Source of the DNA: UBA4744 sp035282865
Lineage (GTDB): Bacteria; Actinomycetota; Acidimicrobiia; Spongiisociales; UBA4744
DNA: 28,232 bases
Reading direction: 5' to 3'
NCBI GenBank assembly: GCA_035282865.1
Contig: DATEVB010000001.1
Coordinates: forward strand, 1-28,232
The position numbers and the translations under genes are program-made. Below, piece by piece: positions 14,718 to 22,075 of this stretch (position 1 is its first letter; each line of letters begins with the position of its first letter). The notes under the pieces were generated by a model. That model saw only the letters and a list, made by a program, of their open reading frames with translations. It was not told the origin of the DNA and made no database searches.

Positions 14718-15796
14718 TGGACCCGGGCTTCCAAGAGCGCCTCGAGGAGATAGAGGCCGCCTTTGAGGAGACCGAACGGCGGCTGTCCGAGCCGGATGTT
14801 CTGGTCGATCAGGTCCGCTACACGGAGCTGACCAAGCGTCATGCCGAGCTGCGCCCGGTGGTCGAGGGTTTCCACGCTCACCAGGGCGCGTTGCAGGAAG
14901 CCCGTGAAGCCGAAGATCTGGCCGGGGTCGAAGCCGACCCGAACATGGCTAACGATCTCCGGGCGATGGCCCACGAACGACGACAGGAAGCTCAACGCAT
15001 CGAGGGCGACCTGCGACGGAGCCTCGTACCGAAGGACCCGAACGACGACAGGGATGTGATCGTCGAAATCCGGTCGGCGGCCGGTGGTGACGAGGCTGCC
15101 ATCTGGGCGGGCGATCTCCTCGAGATGTACCGGGCCTTTGCCGACCAGCACGGATTCAAGACGGAGATCCTCGACTCGTCGCCGTCGGAAACCGGCGGCG
15201 TGAAAGAGGTCATCTTCTCCGTCAAGGGCCAGGGCGCCTACTCGCAGATGAAGTACGAGGCCGGCGTGCATCGGGTGCAACGAGTCCCCAAGACCGAATC
15301 GCAGGGCCGGATCCATACCTCGACCAGCACTGTGGCGGTGCTGCCGGAGGCCGAGGAAGTCGAGATCGAACTGGACGTCAACGACGTGCGGGTCGACGTG
15401 TTCCGGTCGAGCGGACCGGGCGGCCAGTCGGTCAACACCACCGATTCCGCCGTCCGCCTGACCCACGAACCGACCGGATTGGTGGTCAGCTGCCAGGACG
15501 AGAAATCCCAGTTGCAGAACAAGGAGAAGGCCTTTCGTATCTTGCGCGCCCGCCTCTACCGGATGCAGCTGGAGGAGCACCTTGGCGAGATCGCCGACGC
15601 CCGGCGATCGCAAGTCGGTAAGGGCGACCGATCCGAGAAGATCCGCACCTACAACTTCAAAGAGAATCGGGTCACCGATCACCGTATCGGGATGACGATC
15701 AAACAGCTTCCCGAGATCCTGGCCGGAGATCTGGGCGCCTTCATCGATGCTTTGACGGCTGAGGAAGAATCCCGGAAGCTGCTCGAGGGGAGGTGA
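14714..15796 (+). CDS. prfA: peptide chain release factor 1
   Basis: This 360-residue factor ends translation at UAA and UAG. The PxT stop-codon recognition tripeptide is P-K-T at residues 192-194 (RVPKTESQGRIHTS), which marks it as RF1 and not RF2, which has SPF. The catalytic GGQ is at 236-238 (SSGPGGQSVNTTDSAVRLTH), where the glutamine is methylated by PrmC. The N-terminal helical domain spans about 1-100. The start is ATG 14714, overlapping the upstream stop by 4 nt. It converges with a minus-strand methyltransferase gene whose stop lies 14 nt away. prmC, the expected neighbour, lies beyond that gene. Confidence 0.97.
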   Translation: MMDPGFQERLEEIEAAFEETERRLSEPDVLVDQVRYTELTKRHAELRPVVEGFHAHQGALQEAREAEDLAGVEADPNMANDLRAMAHERRQEAQRIEGDLRRSLVPKDPNDDRDVIVEIRSAAGGDEAAIWAGDLLEMYRAFADQHGFKTEILDSSPSETGGVKEVIFSVKGQGAYSQMKYEAGVHRVQRVPKTESQGRIHTSTSTVAVLPEAEEVEIELDVNDVRVDVFRSSGPGGQSVNTTDSAVRLTHEPTGLVVSCQDEKSQLQNKEKAFRILRARLYRMQLEEHLGEIADARRSQVGKGDRSEKIRTYNFKENRVTDHRIGMTIKQLPEILAGDLGAFIDALTAEEESRKLLEGR

Positions 15797-15810
15797 GCGG
15801 GCCGGTTGGC

Positions 15811-16593
15811 CTACCCAACCTTGCCGCCGCCCACCCTGTCTGCAACGAAACAGTCGGTCCGGTAGGCGACCTGCAGCGCCTGGCGTTCCCTCGTGTCGGG
15901 GTGCGTAGCCAGAATCTGGCGGACCTCCCGCAAAACGGCCTGTCGGGCGCCCTCCGCCAGCACCGCCATGTGGCTCACCGAGGCGAGTCGTGCGATCAGA
16001 AGATCCGGGGTGATCACATGATCGAGGACGAACCGTTCCGAGCGGAACGGCGAGAATCCGGGTAACTGCCGCCCGGCCTCGCTGATGGCCTCGTGATTCC
16101 TCCACGGGGCGTGCTTTTCGACCCGATCCATGATTGACCAGACCGCATCCACCCATGGAACGCCGCGATCCCGAGCGTTCCAGACGATGCCGAGCCGGCC
16201 GCCGGGGCGGATGACCCTGGCCAGTTCGGCATGAGTTGGCGGCGTGTCGATCCAATGAAACGCCTGGGCGATCGTCAAGGCGTCGACCGAGCCCGATCGA
16301 AGGGGCAGGGCTTCGGCTTCCCCGCCCACGGCCAGCGACCCCGGCGAGGTGTTGGCAAGAAGCGCTCGCATGGCTTCGATCGGCTCAACGGCAATGACCG
16401 TGGCCCGCGAATCCATCAGCATGCGGGTGAGTTTGCCCGTTCCGGCGGCCAGGTCTACCACCCTGCTGCCGGGACCGATCCGCAACTGGTCGATCAACCA
16501 CGCCACAGCCTTGTCCGGATAGCCGGGGCGGGCTTCCTCATAAAGCTCGGCCGTGGAACCAAAGCCGGTCAGGGCGACACGATGAACGGGCAC
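15811..16593 (-). CDS. class I SAM-dependent methyltransferase, substrate unknown
   Basis: The protein has 260 residues. Motif I (VVDLAAGTGKLTRML, about 38-52) and AVEPIEAMRALL (motif II, acidic end of beta-2) are the SAM-binding part of a Methyltransf_11 fold. IRPGGRLGIVW is the usual post-motif strand. The beginning ALTGFGSTAELYEEARPGYP resembles the UbiE/COQ5-like small-molecule methyltransferases. The substrate cannot be told. The start is GTG 16593, just before HRVALTGFGS. The frame is open much further upstream on the minus strand, but that part would run across prmC and has no homology-like features. It sits reversed between prfA and prmC, divergent from prmC across 53 nt. Confidence 0.85.
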   Translation of the reverse strand: MPVHRVALTGFGSTAELYEEARPGYPDKAVAWLIDQLRIGPGSRVVDLAAGTGKLTRMLMDSRATVIAVEPIEAMRALLANTSPGSLAVGGEAEALPLRSGSVDALTIAQAFHWIDTPPTHAELARVIRPGGRLGIVWNARDRGVPWVDAVWSIMDRVEKHAPWRNHEAISEAGRQLPGFSPFRSERFVLDHVITPDLLIARLASVSHMAVLAEGARQAVLREVRQILATHPDTRERQALQVAYRTDCFVADRVGGGKVG

Positions 16594-16646
16594 GAGCCCA
16601 TCATCGCAGGAACCGGAAAACACCGGGAGCCTGCCAAGATGTCTCC

Positions 16647-17477
16647 ATGACCGACATCCGCCGGCTCCTGAATGAGCCGGGTATTCCGCCCCATGAGGCG
16701 GAACGCCTGCTGGCCGTCGCCACGGGTTGGTCGCGTCGTGGACTCCGCGCCGAGGGCGAGGTCGGAGTTGAGGAGGCGCAACGCTACTTGGACCTGGTTG
16801 GGCGGCGCCTCGCCGGTGTTCCCCTTCAGCACCTCGAAGGGACGGTCCAGTTCGGCCCCATCGAGTTGCGCACCGACCGTCGTGCTCTGGTGCCCCGGCC
16901 GGAGACCGAACGCCTCTGGGAAGAGGGTGTTGCCGCTCTCGGCGAAGCGGGTCCCGGCACGGTGATCGTCGACCTCTGCACCGGGAGCGGAAATCTCGCG
17001 CTGGCGTTCCAGCACCAGTTCCCGCAAGCGCGGGTAGTGGCAACCGACCTGTCGTCCGACGCCCTGGCCCTCGCCGAAGAGAACGCCGACGCTCTCGGGC
17101 TCGGCGTGACCTTCCTCAAGGGAGATCTGTTCGAGGCCTTGCCCGTCGAGCTGTATGAGCGAGTCGATCTGTTGGTCACTAATCCGCCCTACGTGGCCGA
17201 GTCGGAGTTCGACCGACTCCCCGTGGATGTGCGCGATCACGACCCGCGCCAAGCCTTGGTTGCGGGACCGCGCGGTGACGAGATGCTGGTGCGGATCGCC
17301 GACGAGGCGTATTGGTGGATGGGCACCGGGGGATGGCTGTTCTGTGAGATCGGTGAAACTCAGTCGGAGCGGGCTCTCGACCTGTTTGGTTCGTATCTCG
17401 ACGTCGAGGTGCGGCCGGACCTCACCGGGCGTCCTCGCATCCTGGTGGGCCGCAAAGGCGGGCGCTGCTGCGTCTAG
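16647..17477 (+). CDS. prmC: peptide chain release factor N5-glutamine methyltransferase
   Basis: This 276-residue enzyme methylates the glutamine of the GGQ motif of release factors. The N-terminal helical region (1-75) binds the release factor. FGPIELRTDRRALVPRPETE is the usual PrmC linker sequence, VDLCTGSGNLALAF (about 110) is SAM motif I, and NPPY (179-182) is the active site that holds the glutamine amide. The start is ATG 16647. No strong ribosome site is seen. It is the classic neighbour of prfA, but here it is separated from it by an opposite-strand methyltransferase gene. tsaC follows 45 nt downstream. Confidence 0.95.
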   Translation: MTDIRRLLNEPGIPPHEAERLLAVATGWSRRGLRAEGEVGVEEAQRYLDLVGRRLAGVPLQHLEGTVQFGPIELRTDRRALVPRPETERLWEEGVAALGEAGPGTVIVDLCTGSGNLALAFQHQFPQARVVATDLSSDALALAEENADALGLGVTFLKGDLFEALPVELYERVDLLVTNPPYVAESEFDRLPVDVRDHDPRQALVAGPRGDEMLVRIADEAYWWMGTGGWLFCEIGETQSERALDLFGSYLDVEVRPDLTGRPRILVGRKGGRCCV

Positions 17478-17522
17478 ACCGACCGGGTTGCAGAAGTCGG
17501 TTGCGTGGGGGAACCTGCCCGG

Positions 17523-18083
17523 ATGCATCTCGAAGAAGCCATTGCCGCCATACGTCGTGGTGAGATCGTTGGCGTGCCGACCGACACCGTCTACGGGCTG
17601 GCGGTCGATCCCCTCCAGGCTGGTGCGGTGCAGGCTCTCTTCGACCTGAAAGGACGGCCCCGCAACAAGCCGATCGGCTTGCTGGGCGACACCCTGGATG
17701 ATTTCCGGCCGCTTGTCGAAGTGACTCCGGTTGTCGAGGAACTGGTGGCCGGCCATTGGCCCGGACCGCTGACGCTCGTCGCCAGAAGCCTGGTGGACCT
17801 TCCGGAATGGGTGGGGGACCACCAGCGCCACACCGTGGCGATCCGGGTGCCCGACCATGCCTACGCCAGGCGGTTGCTCTCTCTGGTCGGACCCCTGGCG
17901 GTGACCAGCGCCAACCCGAGTGGCCTGCAGCCTGCCATTTCCCGGGCGGCGGCCGTGGCTTACTTCGAAGACGCGGTGGCGGTCTTCCTTGCGGGCCCTT
18001 GCCATGGCGGCACGTCCTCGACCGTGGTCGACGTAACGGTCGAACCTCCAAAGGTGCTCAGACGAGGCCCCATCGAGCTGTGA
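17523..18083 (+). CDS. tsaC: L-threonylcarbamoyladenylate synthase (Sua5/YrdC/TsaC)
   Basis: This 186-residue enzyme makes threonylcarbamoyl-AMP from threonine, bicarbonate and ATP, the first step of the t6A37 tRNA modification. The signature PTDTVYGLAVD (about 19) and the KGRPRNKPI block are present, as is PGPLTLV with TSANPSG (about 129). The C-terminal Sua5 extension of longer homologues is absent, so it is the short YrdC type. The start is ATG 17523; GTG 17505 in the same frame is an alternative, but the shorter form matches the family beginning. It belongs to the prmC transcription unit. Confidence 0.94.
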   Translation: MHLEEAIAAIRRGEIVGVPTDTVYGLAVDPLQAGAVQALFDLKGRPRNKPIGLLGDTLDDFRPLVEVTPVVEELVAGHWPGPLTLVARSLVDLPEWVGDHQRHTVAIRVPDHAYARRLLSLVGPLAVTSANPSGLQPAISRAAAVAYFEDAVAVFLAGPCHGGTSSTVVDVTVEPPKVLRRGPIEL

Positions 18084-18107
18084 TCAGCCGAGGGTTGAAC
18101 AGTGAGG

Positions 18108-18141
18108 GAGGTGAGAGGTGGTGGTCTGAGGTGGGAGATTG
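18108..18141 (+). repeat. 14-nt repeat words in the glyA upstream region
   Basis: GAGGTGAGAGGTGG (18108-18121) and GAGGTGGGAGATTG (18128-18141) match the units at 8580-8607 at 11/14 and 10/14 positions respectively, on the same strand. They lie between tsaC and glyA. Confidence 0.45.
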
Positions 18142-18233
18142 GAGGGCTCAGCTCGAACTTCCCGCTGCTGATTCTGTCGGCAGGCCTTGCCGCTACTCTT
18201 CTGGGGCTGGTACCGCATGAAAAGGCTGACACC

Positions 18234-19505
18234 ATGATTGACCCACGTTCGCTCGAGGAGGTCGACCCGCAAGTCGCAGACCTCATCCGCGCTGATACTG
18301 CCCGTCAGAACTCGCATATCCACCTGATCGCATCAGAGAACTTCGTTTCCCGGGCCGTGATGGAAGCGTCCGGATCGGTGTTCACCAACAAGTACGCCGA
18401 GGGTTACCCGGGACGCCGTTACTACGAGGGCTGTGAGGTCGTCGACCAGGTCGAAGATCTGGCCAGGGAGCGGGCCAAGGCTCTCTTCGGGGCCGAGCAC
18501 GCCAACGTCCAGCCGCACAGCGGAGCCCAGGCCAACATGGCCGCCTATTTCGCCTTCCTCGAACCGGGTGACAAGGTGCTGGGCATGCGGCTCGACCAGG
18601 GCGGTCACCTCACGCACGGGTCGCCTGTCAACGCCTCCGGAGAGCTGTACGAGTTCATCGCCTACGGCGTCGATCCCGCCACCGAGCTGATTGACATGGA
18701 CGAGGTGCGGCGCCTGGCGCTCCAGCATCTGCCGAAGATCGTCCTGGCCGGCTACACCGCCTACTCGAGGGTGCTTGATTACGAAGCCTTCCGGTCTATT
18801 GCCGATGAGATCGGTGCGCTACTCATGGTCGATGCGGCTCATTTCATCGGGCTGGTGGCCGGCGGCGCCTATCCGAACCCGGTTCCGTACGCCGATTTCG
18901 TCACCGCAACGACCCACAAGGCCCTGCGCGGTCCCCGCGGCGGTCTGATCCTGTCCCGCCAGGAGCACGCCAAGACGATCGACAAGGCGGTCTTCCCCGG
19001 CATGCAGGGCGGAGGGATCTTCAGTCAGGTTGCCGCCAAGGCCGTGTGTTTTCTGGAAGCGTCCACGCCGGAGTATCGGGAGTACGCCAACCAGATCGTC
19101 GCCAATGCCCGGGCGATGGTGGCCCGCTCGATAGCCGAAGGCGTGCGAGTGGTTGGTGGCGGTACCGACAACCACATGTTCCTGGCCGATATGCGCAGCA
19201 TCGATGAGGAGTTGACCGGAAAACAAGCAGCCAGGCTGCTCGACTCGGTCGGCATCACCTGCAACTTCAACACCGTGCCCTTTGATCCGCGCAAGCCATT
19301 TGTCGGCAGCGGGATCAGGATCGGTACGCCGGCCATGACCACCCAGGGGATGAAGGAAGCGGAAGCCGACGAGACCGCCGGACTGATGGCCGAGGTGCTC
19401 CGCCATCGCCAGGATGCCCCCGTCCTCGAGGAGTTGGCCGGCAGGATCCGCAAGCTGGCGAGCGCCTTCCCTGCATATCCGGAAGGGTTCCCTGGACATG
19501 TGTGA
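18234..19505 (+). CDS. glyA: serine hydroxymethyltransferase
   Basis: This 423-residue PLP enzyme interconverts serine and glycine while charging tetrahydrofolate with a one-carbon unit. It has LIASENFVS near the N-terminus, YAEGYPGRRYYEGCE, HSGAQAN and the PLP lysine K229 in TTTHKALRGPRGG. The length is normal for the bacterial enzyme. The start is ATG 18234, preceded by AAAGG 8 nt away. The frame is open upstream to 18102, but that segment holds the repeat words and no protein-like signal. A leader of about 150 nt separates it from tsaC, so it may have its own promoter (a weak -10 TACTCT lies at 18194-18199). The stop is followed by a strong terminator-like hairpin. Confidence 0.97.
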   Translation: MIDPRSLEEVDPQVADLIRADTARQNSHIHLIASENFVSRAVMEASGSVFTNKYAEGYPGRRYYEGCEVVDQVEDLARERAKALFGAEHANVQPHSGAQANMAAYFAFLEPGDKVLGMRLDQGGHLTHGSPVNASGELYEFIAYGVDPATELIDMDEVRRLALQHLPKIVLAGYTAYSRVLDYEAFRSIADEIGALLMVDAAHFIGLVAGGAYPNPVPYADFVTATTHKALRGPRGGLILSRQEHAKTIDKAVFPGMQGGGIFSQVAAKAVCFLEASTPEYREYANQIVANARAMVARSIAEGVRVVGGGTDNHMFLADMRSIDEELTGKQAARLLDSVGITCNFNTVPFDPRKPFVGSGIRIGTPAMTTQGMKEAEADETAGLMAEVLRHRQDAPVLEELAGRIRKLASAFPAYPEGFPGHV

Positions 19506-19513
19506 GGCCTTAT

Positions 19514-19539
19514 CTCCCCCTGCCGGCCGGGGGGAGTTT
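19514..19539 (+). terminator. glyA terminator
   Basis: CTCCCCC (19514-19520) pairs with GGGGGAG (19530-19536) over a 9-nt loop, directly followed by TTT. It begins 9 nt after the glyA stop, so it probably separates glyA from the ATP synthase operon. Confidence 0.65.
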
Positions 19540-19697
19540 CCCACCAGCACCAGGGCGTGGAGGGCTGAACCCGCTTGCGAGGTGGACAGAGCGAGTCGGC
19601 TCTCTCGGCGGGCACGCATCGGCTTCCCGCTTTCTCTACGGCAACCCGGAGGGGATGAGAGGACCGGAATACCTCACTTATCGCACAGGTTGAGTGT

Positions 19698-19717
19698 CTT
19701 GTGAAACGATTCACAAG
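19698..19717. promoter_or_regulatory. CRP/GlxR-type operator upstream of the ATP synthase operon
   Basis: CTTGTGAA-ACGA-TTCACAAG is a perfect palindrome with 8-bp arms and exactly contains TGTGA-N6-TCACA. It lies 97 nt before the first gene of the ATP synthase operon. The core is the same as at 5381-5398, so one regulator probably binds both. Confidence 0.75.
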
Positions 19718-19814
19718 GTCGCTGATGGGAAGATCGTGAGGCTGCAGGCAGCCGGCGGCGACCACGTGGTCCGTGGTGCGGTGTACGTGGTACGCCGGCG
19801 AGCGGAGCTCGTCA

Positions 19815-20051
19815 GTGCCGAATAGGGAAACCCCCCACAGGATCGTCACCGGCGCCATCAGCGATGGGTGGGTCGAAGGCAGCAGCTTCCTCGGCTCCAT
19901 TCTGGCCGGATGGCTGCTCGGATGGCTGCTCGATCGCTGGCTCGATACCGACCCGTGGTTCATCGTGCTCGGCATCATCGCCGGGTCCATCAATGGCTTC
20001 TACCGGATGTGGATCGACGCCACCAAGGACGACGATGTTCGAACGAAGTGA
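19815..20051 (+). CDS. AtpZ/AtpI family small membrane protein
   Basis: The protein has 78 residues and two hydrophobic segments (roughly GSILAGWLLGWLLD and WFIVLGIIAGSINGFYRMWI), with a conserved Gly-rich pattern of the AtpZ type. AtpZ and AtpI proteins assist assembly of the rotor ring or the cation supply of F-type ATP synthases. The start is GTG 19815 with GGAG 7 nt upstream; an upstream extension to 19773 lies in the leader and is unlikely. It opens the atp operon, and the next gene begins 17 nt before its stop. Confidence 0.8.
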   Translation: MPNRETPHRIVTGAISDGWVEGSSFLGSILAGWLLGWLLDRWLDTDPWFIVLGIIAGSINGFYRMWIDATKDDDVRTK

Positions 20052-20463
20052 CGCGGAAGACTTTGTTGCCCAACAGCGGCCCGTCGAACTCGACCTGGCC
20101 AAGAGCACCGTGCGCCGTGCGGTGGTGGTTGGACCCATCCTCGTGGCCATCGCCTGGCTCATCCGGGGCTGGGACGGCGCCTGGTCGGCGGCCCTCGGCG
20201 TAGCCATCGTGGTCGGCTACTACCTCATCTCCGGTACGTTCCTGGCAATGGCGGCGAGGATCTCATTCGCTGCCTACTATGCCGGCGCACTGCTCGGTTT
20301 CATCGTTCGATTGGGCCTGATCGCGGCGACGATGTATCTTCTCGCCAACATCTTGCCGGTCGACCGTGTGGTATTGGGAGTATCGGTCGTTGTGGCCTAT
20401 GTTGCATTGTTGATTTTGGAAGTGAAAGCACTCGCGGGTAAGCGACGGGGAGACCATGTTTGA
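20035..20463 (+). CDS. AtpI-like ATP synthase assembly protein
   Basis: This is a 142-residue membrane protein with four predicted membrane helices (about 26-43, 46-66, 72-102 and 106-127 in the sequence VVVGPILVAIAWL, ALGVAIVVGYYLISG, YYAGALLGFIVRLGLIA and VVLGVSVVVAYVALLIL). Position and architecture fit the ATP synthase I (AtpI) family, which helps c-ring assembly. Sequence conservation in this family is low, so the call rests mainly on context. The start is ATG 20035, overlapping the atpZ-like stop by 17 nt with AAGGA just upstream. Its stop overlaps the atpB start by 8 nt. Confidence 0.75.
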   Translation: MFERSDAEDFVAQQRPVELDLAKSTVRRAVVVGPILVAIAWLIRGWDGAWSAALGVAIVVGYYLISGTFLAMAARISFAAYYAGALLGFIVRLGLIAATMYLLANILPVDRVVLGVSVVVAYVALLILEVKALAGKRRGDHV

Positions 20464-21271
20464 GCAACTGATACTGGCCAGTGAATGCGACCTGGCCAAC
20501 GAGGTGATCTGCGCTCCTGCCGATGTCAAAGAACTCTTCGAGCTCCCCACCGTCTTCCACATCGGCGAACTCGCCATCTCCCGCACGATCATCCTCACTT
20601 TCCTGGCCGCCTTCATCGTCGTTGCCCTGCTCTATTTCGGGCTTCGCAAGGGAAGCGTGATCCCTACCAAGTTCCAGGCGGTGATCGAGAGCCTCGTCCA
20701 GTTCGTGCGAAAGGATGTGGCGGAAACGATCATCGGGCCGGAGGGCGCCAAATACGCCCCCTATCTGACCGCCATGTTCCTGTTCCTGCTGGTCGGCAAC
20801 CTCTTCGAGATCACCCCGCTGATCAACTTCCCGATCACCGCCCGCATGGCGATACCGGCCTTCCTGGCCCTGGTCACCTATGTGATCTTCGTATTTCTCG
20901 GCTTCTCCAGGAACGGGATCCGCTACCTCACCGACATAGTCTGGCCGAAGGCGGTGCCTGTGGGGCTGCGGTGGTTGGTCGGAATCATCGAGCTGTTCTC
21001 GACCTTCATCCTGCGTCCCCTCACGCTGGCGGTCCGGCTCTTCGCCAACCTGGTGGCCGGCCACCTCATGCTGACCCTGCTGCTCGGTTCGGGCGTCATC
21101 TTCATCTGGAACTTCGCCGATGCGGGCGCCAAGAGTGTGGTCGGCGTGGCCTGGTTCGCGTTCGGTTTGATTATCTTCGTCTTCGAGATCGTCGTGGCCG
21201 TCCTGCAGGCCTATATCTTCACGCTGCTATCCGCCGTCTACATCCAGTCTTCGGTTCACCCAGAGCACTGA
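20456..21271 (+). CDS. atpB: F0F1 ATP synthase subunit a
   Basis: This 271-residue membrane subunit forms the proton half-channels next to the c-ring. The essential arginine is R194 in RPLTLAVRLFANLVAGH. Several long hydrophobic helices are visible, including TIILTFLAAFIVVALLYF and LIIFVFEIVVAVLQAYIF near the C-terminus. The start is ATG 20456, overlapping the previous gene by 8 nt. The N-terminal acidic, cysteine-containing segment is short. AtpE follows after 18 nt with a strong ribosome site. Confidence 0.96.
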   Translation: MFEQLILASECDLANEVICAPADVKELFELPTVFHIGELAISRTIILTFLAAFIVVALLYFGLRKGSVIPTKFQAVIESLVQFVRKDVAETIIGPEGAKYAPYLTAMFLFLLVGNLFEITPLINFPITARMAIPAFLALVTYVIFVFLGFSRNGIRYLTDIVWPKAVPVGLRWLVGIIELFSTFILRPLTLAVRLFANLVAGHLMLTLLLGSGVIFIWNFADAGAKSVVGVAWFAFGLIIFVFEIVVAVLQAYIFTLLSAVYIQSSVHPEH

Positions 21272-21289
21272 CCAAGGAGGAGAAGGGAA

Positions 21290-21514
21290 ATGGAAGGATC
21301 AATTGAGGTCCTCAAAGGAGGGCTTGCCCTGATGGGTTACGGCCTGGCCGCCATCGGACCGGGCATCGGCATCGGCATTGTGGTTGGCAACGCCATCACC
21401 GCCATGGCACGTCAGCCGGAGATGGCCGGTCCGGTGCGTACCACCATGTTCCTGGGCATCGCGTTCACCGAGGCGCTGGCCCTCATCGGCTTCGTGCTCT
21501 TCTTCATCGCCTAG
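21290..21514 (+). CDS. atpE: F0F1 ATP synthase subunit c
   Basis: This 74-residue hairpin subunit builds the rotor ring. The first helix contains GPGIGIGIVVGNA, the polar loop is ARQPEM, and the second helix has the ion-carrying carboxylate E61 in FTEALALIG. Alignment by eye with sodium-dependent c-subunits shows Ile where they have the coordinating Gln and Ala after the Glu where they have Ser, so it is expected to carry protons. AAGGAGGAGAAGG directly before ATG 21290 is a very strong ribosome site, in keeping with the high copy number of the c subunit. Confidence 0.97.
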   Translation: MEGSIEVLKGGLALMGYGLAAIGPGIGIGIVVGNAITAMARQPEMAGPVRTTMFLGIAFTEALALIGFVLFFIA

Positions 21515-21523
21515 GAGGTCACC

Positions 21524-22072
21524 GTGTTGTACGTAATGTCCACGGTGCTGATCCTGGCTCAAGAGGAAGGCGACAACATCGGTCTCGTGCTGCCGGACTC
21601 GTACGAGCTGGCCGCCGGCATCATCGCCTTCACGATCGTCTTCGTCTTCGTGCGGAAGTGGGCGTTCCCGGCCATCAACCGGTCGTTGGAGAACCGCCAG
21701 CAGGCCATCAGTGGCCAGCTGAAGGAAGCTGAGGCCGTAAAACTCGAGGCTCAGAGCCTGCTGGACGATTATCGCGCTCAACTAGCTACCGCAAAGGGCG
21801 AAGCCAACCGAATTGTCGAAGAAGCGCGTGCCCAAGGTGACGCCGTTCGAGCCGACCTGGCAGCCAGGGCGGAGGCTGAGGCAAGCCAGATCGTCTCCAA
21901 AGCCCGCGCAGATGCGACGAATGAAAAGGCTCGCGCTCTCCAAGAAGCTCGCCAGGAGGTAGCCGACCTCTCGATCGATCTCGCCGAGAAGGTGGTTGGA
22001 GAAAACCTCGACCGCGCCGCGCAGCACAGCCTCATCGAGCGCTACCTCGCCGATTTGGAGAGGATGGCGTAG
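21524..22072 (+). CDS. atpF: F0F1 ATP synthase subunit b
   Basis: This 182-residue peripheral stalk subunit has one membrane segment near the N-terminus (about 26-45, LAAGIIAFTIVFVFV), then a long charged helical stretch rich in Ala, Glu, Arg and Lys (about 55-160), as expected for a coiled-coil stalk. The start is GTG 21524. Its ribosome site AGGAGGT (21513-21519) overlaps the atpE stop codon, so the two are tightly coupled; TTG 21527 and ATG 21536 are alternatives. The b subunit is separate from the delta subunit, unlike the b-delta fusion of mycobacteria. Confidence 0.94.
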   Translation: MLYVMSTVLILAQEEGDNIGLVLPDSYELAAGIIAFTIVFVFVRKWAFPAINRSLENRQQAISGQLKEAEAVKLEAQSLLDDYRAQLATAKGEANRIVEEARAQGDAVRADLAARAEAEASQIVSKARADATNEKARALQEARQEVADLSIDLAEKVVGENLDRAAQHSLIERYLADLERMA

Positions 22073-22075
22073 TCG

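Larger units (their letters stand above)
19506..19814 (+). other. 309-nt gap: glyA terminator, unassigned GC-rich stretch, CRP-type site, ATP operon leader
   Basis: The gap holds a terminator hairpin at 19514-19539 and a CRP-type palindrome at 19698-19717. The stretch between them (about 19540-19690) is GC-rich with many partial inverted repeats, but I recognise no known riboswitch, RNA or gene. No clear -10/-35 pair for the ATP operon is visible. Confidence 0.5.

Noticed and set aside
14714..15796. P-K-T in place of P-A-T in release factor 1 as a functional oddity
   Set aside because: The middle residue of the PxT motif varies among RF1 proteins. P and T are kept, so normal stop-codon reading is expected.
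16010..16022. Palindromic TGATCACATGATC-like sequence
   Set aside because: It lies inside the methyltransferase coding sequence and is an imperfect, common type of short palindrome with no regulatory context.
14480..16255. Minus-strand open frame of 591 codons across prfA
   Set aside because: It runs opposite DUF1385 and prfA, which are certain genes, and in a different frame across the methyltransferase gene.
16594..17043. N-terminal extension of the methyltransferase frame
   Set aside because: It would overlap prmC and the divergent promoter gap. The methyltransferase family pattern begins right after GTG 16593.
16569..18005. Minus-strand open frame opposite prmC and tsaC
   Set aside because: Both genes below it are clear by motif (NPPY, PTDTVYGL). 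The antisense frame has no family features.
19540..19690. Possible tetrahydrofolate or glycine riboswitch next to glyA
   Set aside because: It lies downstream of glyA and I could not match the conserved cores of these riboswitches.
19502..19693. Small open frame after glyA
   Set aside because: It starts within the glyA stop region, covers the terminator hairpin and has no ribosome site or family pattern.
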